Of a stretch of 6,216 nt of DNA, positions 1-4,411 are shown in pieces (within the stretch, counting starts at the first letter, position 1; the number at the start of each line of letters is the position of its first letter). Location of the stretch: the NCBI GenBank assembly GCA_001787465.1, contig MFXJ01000111.1:1-6216 (forward strand), read 5' to 3'. The DNA comes from Candidatus Peregrinibacteria bacterium RIFOXYB2_FULL_32_7 (GTDB lineage Bacteria > Patescibacteriota > Gracilibacteria > UBA1369 > GWF2-33-10). A program made the position numbers and the translations under genes. Below the pieces are notes generated by a model that ran no database searches, was not told the DNA's origin, and saw only the letters and a list, made by a program, of their open reading frames with translations.

Positions 1-297
1 AATGTAACCAGCAAGAGCTGATAATAACGCTCCTATTAAAAATGAAATAGCAGTTAAAAGTCCAACATGATATTGCCCCTCTGGAAGTCCGAATCCTATT
101 AGTAAAAAAATTATTACGGCAAATATCGCGATAGTTTTGTATTCACGGTGTATAAAAGCCATTGCTCCTTCTTCAATAGCAGAGGCGATCTCTTGCATTT
201 TTTGCGTACCGCTATTCTTTTTTAAAATTTGTTTAATTAATAAAATAGCATATAGCATTCCAATAATACTAATGATAATTGCAAAGGTTATAGACAT
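1..297 (-). CDS. hppA: Membrane-bound ion-translocating pyrophosphatase, N-terminal part (runs off left edge)
   Basis: Membrane pyrophosphatases hydrolyse pyrophosphate and use the energy to pump H+ or Na+ across the cytoplasmic membrane. The window holds the first 99 residues, read from an ATG at 297-295 to base 1 with no stop. Residues 1-19 form a first membrane helix. A conserved cytoplasmic segment follows, GTQKMQEIASAIEEG at 30-44 running into EGAMAFIHREYKT (43-55), which is the family's N-terminal signature (EGAxAFxxREY). Residues 58-73 and 80-99 form two further hydrophobic helices ending in LAGYI. The PPi-binding loops and the residues that decide H+ or Na+ and K+ dependence lie outside the window, so ion specificity cannot be given. 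No Shine-Dalgarno precedes the ATG. The gene is divergent from coaW. The family call is firm; the start is likely. Confidence 0.9.
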   Translation of the reverse strand, partial: MSITFAIIISIIGMLYAILLIKQILKKNSGTQKMQEIASAIEEGAMAFIHREYKTIAIFAVIIFLLIGFGLPEGQYHVGLLTAISFLIGALLSALAGYI

Positions 298-351
298 TTT
301 GAAAAATTTTAAATTTTAAATTATTTTAGGATAGAATTCTAACTGGATGAT

Positions 352-380
352 ATTCTATGGGTTTTGTTAAATTTTGGAAA
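352..380 (-). promoter_or_regulatory. Possible promoter for hppA
   Basis: On the minus strand TTTCCA (380-375) lies 17 bp before TAGAAT (357-352). This is a modest sigma-70-like match, about 55 bp upstream of the hppA ATG. The -10 hexamer lies in a 7-bp inverted repeat, ATAGAAT (331-337) with ATTCTAT (352-358), which could be an operator or chance in AT-rich DNA. Confidence 0.3.
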
Positions 381-389
381 ATGAAAACT

Positions 390-418
390 TTGAACAATGC
401 TTGCTTTTTTACTATTAT
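390..418 (+). promoter_or_regulatory. Predicted sigma-70 promoter for coaW
   Basis: TTGAAC (390-395) and TATTAT (413-418) are separated by exactly 17 bp and match the -35 and -10 consensus at 4 of 6 and 5 of 6 positions. Transcription would begin near 425, leaving a leader of about 35 nt before the ATG at 460. It also argues against the upstream TTG at 421 being the start codon, because that codon would not be in the transcript. Confidence 0.55.
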
Positions 419-459
419 GATTGTTTAATTTTGTTAGTCAACGTATTAGATATACAAAT

Positions 460-1323
460 ATGTTAAATTCTAAAAAATATTTATCTTTAGATTTTGGGGC
501 TTCTACTGTGGATGTTGTTTTTTGGAAAGATGATAAAGTGGTACAGATAAAAAGTTTTGAAACAAAAGATCATAGCTCCATCAATTCTATTAAAAAGTTT
601 TTAAATGAATTAAAAATATCTTTGCAAGGCATAGAGAAAATTTTTGTTACTGGAGGAAAAAGTAGAAATTTTGAGGATAAAATTAATGATATTCAAATTG
701 AGAAAATAAATGAAATAAAGGCGATAGGCAGGGGTGGATATTTTTTAGCGAAGAAATTTTTAGAAAAAGAGAAGGAATTTTTAGTGGTAAGTATGGGTAC
801 AGGAACGTGCATCGTTAAATGTAAAATGAAAAATGCCAGCCCGAAGTTCTGGCGGGAAAAATTAAAAATTAATCATATTGGTGGTACTGGAATTGGTGGT
901 GGGACTTTTCTTGGTTTATGCAAAGAATTAATTGATGAAACTGATATTTTGAAATTACGAAAAATGTTTGCAAAAGGAGATAAGAGAAAAGTTGATTTGA
1001 GCGTTGGTGAGATTATTGGGTCAGGGATCGGGATCGTTTCAGCAAATAATACTGCTTCAAATCTGGGTAAATTGGCCAGAAATGTGAATTCTAAAAAAGA
1101 AGATTTAGCGGCTGGAATAGTTAATTTGATCGGTCAAGCAATTGGCACAAATATTGTTTTTGCGGCTAAAGCTGAAAAGGTAAAAAAAGTGGTTTTGATA
1201 GGGAAATTAATTAGATTTAAAGAAATAACTGATATTATTCTTGAAGTTGGAAAATTATATGGAGTTGCGATGATTGTTCCGAAGGGAGGAGAGTATGGGA
1301 CAGGAGTCGGAGCTTTATCTTGA
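460..1323 (+). CDS. coaW: Type II pantothenate kinase
   Basis: Pantothenate kinase carries out the ATP-dependent first step of coenzyme A synthesis in the cytoplasm. The 287-residue protein has the ASKHA kinase fold signatures of the type II (eukaryotic/staphylococcal) family. These are the phosphate-1 loop LSLDFGAST (8-16), FVTGG (62-66), the SMGTGT phosphate-2 segment (111-116), HIGGTGIGGGTFLGL (139-153), NNTASNLGK (196-204) and the C-terminal GEYGTGVGAL (277-286). Glu85 is the likely catalytic acid by position. The Arg that precedes the GGTG/VTGT loop in well-studied members appears to be His139 here. The frame is open upstream to a TTG at 421, but the ATG at 460 puts strand beta-1 at the N-terminus and fits the promoter. 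Residues about 125-135 (ASPKFWRE) look like an insertion and are encoded by a GC-rich repeat. The gene ends 39 bp before tRNA-Cys and may be co-transcribed with it. Confidence 0.88.
   Translation: MLNSKKYLSLDFGASTVDVVFWKDDKVVQIKSFETKDHSSINSIKKFLNELKISLQGIEKIFVTGGKSRNFEDKINDIQIEKINEIKAIGRGGYFLAKKFLEKEKEFLVVSMGTGTCIVKCKMKNASPKFWREKLKINHIGGTGIGGGTFLGLCKELIDETDILKLRKMFAKGDKRKVDLSVGEIIGSGIGIVSANNTASNLGKLARNVNSKKEDLAAGIVNLIGQAIGTNIVFAAKAEKVKKVVLIGKLIRFKEITDIILEVGKLYGVAMIVPKGGEYGTGVGALS
835..856 (+). repeat. GC-rich structured repeat, copy 1, inside coaW
   Basis: This short GC-rich island lies in AT-rich coding sequence. It consists of interleaved complementary blocks: CCAG (836-839), CCCG (840-843), spacer AAGTT, CTGG (849-852), CGGG (853-856). 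It encodes ASPKFWR of coaW. It is bounded by AAAAAT on both sides (829-834 and 857-862), which could be a target duplication or chance. Copy 2 lies at 4370-4401 with the same block order. Confidence 0.6.
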
Positions 1324-1362
1324 AAATAATCCTAGTATATGTTAATTTTTTTCTGCTAAACT

Positions 1363-1438
1363 GGCGACGTAGCCAAGTGGCTAAGGCAGTGGTTTGCAAA
1401 ACCATCATTCGTCAGTTCGATTCTGACCGTCGCCTCCA
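1363..1438 (+). tRNA. tRNA-Cys (anticodon GCA)
   Basis: A complete cloverleaf can be drawn. The acceptor stem pairs GGCGACG (1363-1369) with CGTCGCC (1428-1434). The D arm begins GCCAAGTGGCTAAGGC. The anticodon stem pairs GTGGT with ACCAT around loop TTGCAAA, giving anticodon GCA. The T arm is GTCAG-TTCGATT-CTGAC. The discriminator is T1435 (U73, an identity base of tRNA-Cys) and the CCA end is encoded at 1436-1438. The gene is in the same direction as coaW, 39 bp after its stop. No clear promoter is seen in that gap. Confidence 0.97.
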
Positions 1439-1459
1439 AAATTTACATTAGTAAATTTT
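1438..1459 (+). terminator. AT-only hairpin directly after tRNA-Cys
   Basis: AAAATTTAC (1438-1446), loop ATTA, GTAAATTTT (1451-1459) form a perfect 9-bp stem starting at the last base of the encoded CCA. It ends in TTTT but has almost no G+C, so it would be a weak intrinsic terminator. A 3'-processing signal or a dispersed repeat are alternatives. Confidence 0.4.
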
Positions 1460-1692
1460 CCTTAATTCTTAATCTTAATCTTAATCTGAATTTCAAAAAA
1501 AGTGATAAGTTCGTTGAATGTAAATTTTTAAGAATTAAGATTATAAGGGTAAGGTAAAGAATTAGGGAGGTATGCCCAGGTGAGAAAGCTGCGAGTAAAA
1601 GCGGTTCGTAGCGGAACAGATTTCTTAAGAAATATGTGGAGCGGAGAACAAATCTGAAAAAATTTGAATAAATTTTATCAGATTTGAGCTTT
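1439..1692. other. Gene-free inter-tRNA region rich in small repeats
   Basis: No credible protein gene is visible in these 254 bp. The left part has near-tandem TTAATC hexamers (1461-1488), and a partly inverted version occurs at 1528-1543 (TTAAGAATTAAGATTA). A GC-richer patch (1570-1620) begins with TGCCCAGGTG, identical to the start of the downstream tRNA-Leu, and later has GCGAGT and GCGGTTCG, as in that tRNA's variable and T arms. A 14-bp palindrome, ATTTCTTAAGAAAT (1620-1633), and the large hairpin at 1649-1686 follow. The minus-strand open frame across this region is the antisense of tRNA-Leu plus spacer. Confidence 0.6.
1649..1686. repeat. 38-nt imperfect palindrome just upstream of tRNA-Leu
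   Basis: CAAATCTGA (1649-1657) pairs with TCAGATTTG (1678-1686). After one A-A mismatch, AAAATTT (1659-1665) pairs with AAATTTT (1670-1676) around loop GAAT. The 16 base pairs end 6 nt before the tRNA 5' end. It could fold in a precursor transcript, act as an operator, or be an inserted element. Confidence 0.6.
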
Positions 1693-1780
1693 GCCCAGGT
1701 GGCGGAATTGGTAGACGCGCAGGACTTAAAATCCTGTTTGCCAAAAGCGAGTGCGGGTTCGATTCCCGCCTTGGGCACCA
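1693..1780 (+). tRNA. tRNA-Leu (anticodon UAA)
   Basis: This is a class II tRNA with a long variable arm. The acceptor stem pairs GCCCAGG (1693-1699) with CTTGGGC (1770-1776), including one G-T pair. The anticodon stem pairs CAGGA with TCCTG around loop CTTAAAA, giving anticodon TAA. The variable arm pairs TTGC with GCGA around CAAAA. The T arm is GCGGG-TTCGATT-CCCGC (1753-1769). The discriminator A1777 and the encoded CCA (1778-1780) are as expected for leucine. It reads UUA codons, which should be frequent in a genome this AT-rich. Confidence 0.97.
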
Positions 1781-1782
1781 AA

Positions 1783-1800
1783 AATTTGCTATTGCAAATT
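1783..1800 (+). terminator. Hairpin directly after tRNA-Leu
   Basis: AATTTGC (1783-1789), loop TATT, GCAAATT (1794-1800) form a 7-bp stem starting 2 nt after the encoded CCA. No U-tract follows directly. The shape parallels the hairpin after tRNA-Cys. Any read-through would enter the dsbA-like gene 40 bp downstream, for which I find no separate convincing promoter. Confidence 0.35.
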
Positions 1801-1840
1801 AAAATTAGGAATTAAGAATTTAATTTAATAAATTTTTTTT

Positions 1841-2563
1841 ATGAACATTTTTAATAAAAAAGCTAATCCTTGGATGATTAGCACTTTAGTTTTTGCTGGT
1901 ATATTTATTGGAGTTGTTTTAATTCAGGCGCTAAATTATTTTTCTGATGAGGAGGCACTTGCTAATAAACAACAAATTAAAGAAATTCAGAAGAAATATA
2001 AAGAATTTGAAACTAGTGTTGATGAAAATCAGGATCCTGTTTTAGGGGATTTAGATGCTCCGGTAACTATTATTGAGTATAGCGATTTTCAATGTCCTTA
2101 TTGCGAAAGATTTGTAACTGGAGCTTTGCCACAGATTGAAGAAGAATATATTAAAACTGGTAAGGTAAAATTGATTTTTAGAGATGTGCCACTTTCTTTT
2201 CATGCTCAAGCAAAACAAGCGGCTTATGCTGTGAATTGCGCTTTAGATCAAAATCCAAAAAAATATTGGGAAATGCATGATTTGGTATTTTTGAGACAGG
2301 CAGAATGGAGCGGTAATTCAAATGCGGTATCAGTTTTTAAGAAATTAGCTGATAATATTGGTTTAAAATCGAATAAATTTGAAGAATGCCTTAATTCAGG
2401 TAAATACAGCGATGAAATAGACGACGATCTTGTGTCAGCGCGAGGAGCTGGCGTTACTGGCACTCCTAGTTTTGCGATTAATGGAGAATTAATTGTCGGC
2501 GCTTTACCTTTTGAAAGTTTTAAAGAGGCGATTGAGAAGAATTTAGGAACCGTAACGAAATAA
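1841..2563 (+). CDS. Membrane-anchored DsbA-like thiol:disulfide oxidoreductase
   Basis: This 240-residue protein is a DsbA/DsbG-type thioredoxin-fold enzyme (thioredoxin_4 class) that should act outside the cytoplasmic membrane on cysteines of exported proteins. Residues 11-31 form an N-terminal membrane anchor with no cleavage motif. A charged linker (about 36-65) leads into the domain, with DAPVTIIEYSDFQCPYC at 72-88. The CPYC active site is Cys85 and Cys88, and the cis-proline loop is GVTGTP (Pro209). Two further cysteines (133 and 183) lie in the helical insert, as in many homologues, and may form a structural disulfide. No DsbB- or VKOR-type partner is in the window, so whether it oxidises or isomerises cannot be decided. 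The ATG follows a T-tract with no Shine-Dalgarno. The last codons lie in the long inverted repeat shared with the convergent gene. Confidence 0.88.
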   Translation: MNIFNKKANPWMISTLVFAGIFIGVVLIQALNYFSDEEALANKQQIKEIQKKYKEFETSVDENQDPVLGDLDAPVTIIEYSDFQCPYCERFVTGALPQIEEEYIKTGKVKLIFRDVPLSFHAQAKQAAYAVNCALDQNPKKYWEMHDLVFLRQAEWSGNSNAVSVFKKLADNIGLKSNKFEECLNSGKYSDEIDDDLVSARGAGVTGTPSFAINGELIVGALPFESFKEAIEKNLGTVTK

Positions 2564-2724
2564 CTTTCATATCTAAGGCACAGTAAACATTCATCTTTGA
2601 ATTTTCTTCAATCGTGAAATTCTCACTGTAGTTGAACTACACTTCCAATTCCCCTCAATCAGAAAAATCAAATCTGAACGTTTTCTGAGACCTTATCTAT
2701 AAAAGTTATTTCGTTACGGCTCCT
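2545..2724. repeat. About 180-bp imperfect palindrome spanning the convergent gene junction
   Basis: The left arm (2545-2606) matches the reverse complement of the right arm (2662-2724). By hand about 52 of 63 aligned columns are identical, with one single-base gap. The outer part includes the perfect 18-mer CCGTAACGAAATAACTTT (2550-2567, and inverted at 2719-2702). The arms centre on 2634, where a short palindrome, TGTAGTT-G-AACTACA (2627-2641), sits exactly at the midpoint. The left arm contains the stop of the dsbA-like gene and the right arm encodes the last residues of the methyltransferase. It may serve as a bidirectional terminator, or be an inverted duplication or a remnant of a small palindromic element. 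Confidence 0.8.
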
Positions 2725-3330
2725 TATAATCGTAAAATATCCAATTGGTGTTTTAAATACTTTTCCACCCCAGGATTTAACTTCATTTTCGGTGTATCTT
2801 TTTACTTTAACAAATTCTTTAGTGTGAAAGATATTTTTTTTAATTTTTTGCAATTCTAAATTTATAGATTGGAAATATTTTTTTGCTAATTCATTGGTAA
2901 ATTTTTCTCCATAAACAGAAATTATTACTTTTTCTCCTAAGTTTTTCATATTTTCAATTGCTCTTTCTTCTTCAGGAATATAACCAAGAGTGTTGTTTAA
3001 GCAAATTACATAATCAAATTTTTTTATTTTCAACGATTTTGTAATATCGCCATGAATTAATTTTGCTTTTATTTGGCATTTTTTAAAATTTTTGCGTGCC
3101 ATTTTCAAAAATTCTTTTTCAATATCTAAGCCAGTAATTTGTAAATCCGGTCTTTCTTTAAGTAACGCTATAATTCTGACGCCATTCATACATCCAACTT
3201 GAAGAACGGTAGCATTTTTTTTAATTTCTTTAGCTACTTGCTTAATTTCTTTAAGCCAATTTGCTTTGTTTTCTTTAGTTATATTATTAAGTTCATCGCA
3301 ATTAACGTAAATGTCTTTTGGAGATGGCAT
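2668..3330 (-). CDS. Class I SAM-dependent methyltransferase, substrate unknown
   Basis: The 220-residue product has a Rossmann-type SAM-binding fold. Counted from the ATG start, motif I is VLQVGCMNG (42-50), the acidic loop after strand 2 is GLDIE (67-71), LIHGDI (91-96) is the motif III region, and FDYVICLNNTLGYI (105-118) is the motif IV region. CLNN replaces the DPPY/NPPY of N-methyltransferases, so a small-molecule or undefined substrate is more likely than an amino group in DNA. The frame extends five codons to a TTG at 3345, directly after the dehydrogenase stop and 7 nt after AGAAGG. I chose the ATG at 3330 because it has a leader (ttTCAAA) like that of hppA, but the TTG start is possible. 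It is probably co-transcribed with the upstream dehydrogenase. The last 16 or so residues are encoded in the inverted repeat. Confidence 0.82.
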   Translation of the reverse strand: MPSPKDIYVNCDELNNITKENKANWLKEIKQVAKEIKKNATVLQVGCMNGVRIIALLKERPDLQITGLDIEKEFLKMARKNFKKCQIKAKLIHGDITKSLKIKKFDYVICLNNTLGYIPEEERAIENMKNLGEKVIISVYGEKFTNELAKKYFQSINLELQKIKKNIFHTKEFVKVKRYTENEVKSWGGKVFKTPIGYFTIIRSRNEITFIDKVSENVQI

Positions 3331-3345
3331 TTTGAAATATAGCAA

Positions 3346-4296
3346 TTATATACCTTCTACCTGATGCATTAATTTCTCTCCTTTTAGGAATTTTTTGATA
3401 CTGCTAAAAGCTTCTTCATACATTTTTTTCATGGAATCATCAGCATAAAAAGCAATATGAGGAGTTACGATTACTTCGGGGAAATTTATAATTTCTTTGT
3501 TTTCGGCAAGATTTTTTTCGTGTTCTAAAACATCTAAGAAAACATGCGAGATTTTTTTGGATTTAAGTCCAGTTAGAAGCGCTTTGGTTTCAATAATTTC
3601 ACCTCTTGAGGTATTTACAATTACGATCCCGTTTTTCATTTTTTCAATACTTTTTTTATTTATTATGTGTTTGGTGTTTGGGAGCAGAGGACAGTGAAGA
3701 GAAATAATATCGGATTTTTGTAAGAGTTTATCAAGCGAAACATATTGGAAATGATTTTCTCTAGCCGCGTCTTCATCTGGATAAGGATCATAAGCAATCA
3801 CATTCATAAGAAATCCAAGACTAGCGATGCGTGCGACATTTTTTCCAATTTTGCCCGTGCCGATAAGGCCGAGAGTTTTGGCTTTCAAGGCCATGCCGCG
3901 CAGTCCGTGAAAATCAAATTTATGATTTTTTTCTACACGGTCATCACCTTCGCTGATATGTCTTAGTCCGCACAAAAGCAAAGCGAAAACATGCTCAGCA
4001 ATGACATGAGAACCATAATCTGGCACATTGCAAATTTTAATTCCTTTTTCTTTTGCGGCGTTTAAATCAATATGATCATAGCCAACACTACGGGTAACAA
4101 TTAATTTCAAATTTGGTAAATTTTTGATAACCTTTTTTGTAATTTGAGAATAAATAAATACGCAAAGAATTTCAGCGTTGTGGCATTTTTTAATGATTTC
4201 ATTTTCGTTTAATGGCTTTGAAATAATCTGAGCTTTGGGAAAGATTTTTTGTATTTTCGCTATATCTTCTGGTTCGACTTCGAGAAAAACGAGCAT
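3346..4296 (-). CDS. D-2-hydroxyacid dehydrogenase, D-lactate dehydrogenase-like
   Basis: Members of this family reduce a 2-keto acid to the D-2-hydroxy acid with NADH. The sequence is complete at 316 residues, near the usual 310-340. The NAD-binding domain starts at about 100, with GLIGTGKIG (143-151) and Asp170 at the end of beta-2, which favours NADH over NADPH. The catalytic set is Arg231 (NTSRGEII), Glu260 (DVLEHE) and His280 (TPHIAFYA). TRSVGYDHIDL (68-78) and NVPDYGSHVIAEH (90-102) are the substrate-side signatures. Overall it resembles D-lactate dehydrogenases, so a fermentative role regenerating NAD+ from pyruvate is likely, but phosphoglycerate or other 2-keto acid specificity is not excluded. 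The ATG has an A-rich leader without Shine-Dalgarno. A repeat region separates it from the lipoprotein gene upstream. Confidence 0.88.
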   Translation of the reverse strand: MLVFLEVEPEDIAKIQKIFPKAQIISKPLNENEIIKKCHNAEILCVFIYSQITKKVIKNLPNLKLIVTRSVGYDHIDLNAAKEKGIKICNVPDYGSHVIAEHVFALLLCGLRHISEGDDRVEKNHKFDFHGLRGMALKAKTLGLIGTGKIGKNVARIASLGFLMNVIAYDPYPDEDAARENHFQYVSLDKLLQKSDIISLHCPLLPNTKHIINKKSIEKMKNGIVIVNTSRGEIIETKALLTGLKSKKISHVFLDVLEHEKNLAENKEIINFPEVIVTPHIAFYADDSMKKMYEEAFSSIKKFLKGEKLMHQVEGI

Positions 4297-4324
4297 TTTT
4301 TAATAAATTAAACGGATAGAAATG

Positions 4325-4410
4325 AGGTGATTCGTGATTCGTGATTCGTGGTTCGTAAAAATCGAATCACCTGCCCGACACAAATGTCATTCAGGCGGGC
4401 AAATCACGAA
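4325..4410. repeat. Heptamer tandem array with complementary arms
   Basis: GTGATTC is repeated three times and followed by GTGGTTC (4327-4354). AGGTGATTCG (4325-4334) is complementary to CGAATCACCT (4363-4372), and TTCGTGATT (4331-4339 and 4338-4346) to AATCACGAA (4402-4410). Several hairpin registers are therefore possible. The region lies between the lipoprotein stop and the dehydrogenase start, and a transcript covering both genes would carry it. Confidence 0.75.
4370..4401. repeat. GC-rich structured repeat, copy 2, intergenic
   Basis: Interleaved blocks CCTG (4370-4373), CCCG (4374-4377), CAGG (4392-4395) and CGGG (4396-4399) flank a loop that contains the small hairpin GACA-CAAA-TGTC. 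TGCCCG and CGGGCA can also pair over 6 bp. Direct AATCAC copies (4365-4370 and 4402-4407) bound it. On the minus strand, the direction of the flanking genes, it could attenuate transcription from the lipoprotein gene into the dehydrogenase gene. Confidence 0.6.
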
Positions 4411-4411
4411 A

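Noticed and set aside
137..319. Plus-strand open frame of 60 codons
   Set aside because: It lies opposite the hppA N-terminal region, whose minus-strand reading gives the pyrophosphatase signature.
421..459. N-terminal extension of coaW from a TTG codon
   Set aside because: The codon lies 3 bp after the predicted -10 box, and the extra 13 residues precede the family's first beta strand.
1443..1781. Minus-strand open frame of 112 codons beginning MVPKAGIEPA
   Set aside because: Its start is the antisense of tRNA-Leu, a well-known kind of false protein in databases, and the rest covers repeats and spacer without any recognisable domain.
2248..2463. Minus-strand open frame inside the dsbA-like gene
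   Set aside because: It overlaps the catalytic domain coding sequence entirely and has no recognisable protein features.
2545..2724. Complete insertion sequence or MITE with target duplication
   Set aside because: The inverted ends are good, but I see no direct repeat outside them and no transposase, so only a palindromic repeat is annotated.
3328..3348. Translational coupling by a TAATTG stop/start junction between dehydrogenase and methyltransferase
   Set aside because: AGAAGG has good spacing to the TTG, but the ATG five codons later fits the leader style of the other genes, so the TTG is noted only as an alternative start.
3497..3966. Two plus-strand open frames (3497-3697 and 3745-3966) opposite the dehydrogenase gene
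   Set aside because: They are antisense to conserved NAD-binding and catalytic regions; their cysteine- and phenylalanine-rich composition is typical of shadow frames.
4327..4410. CRISPR-like array
   Set aside because: Units are 7 bp with no spacers between them, and no cas gene is present.
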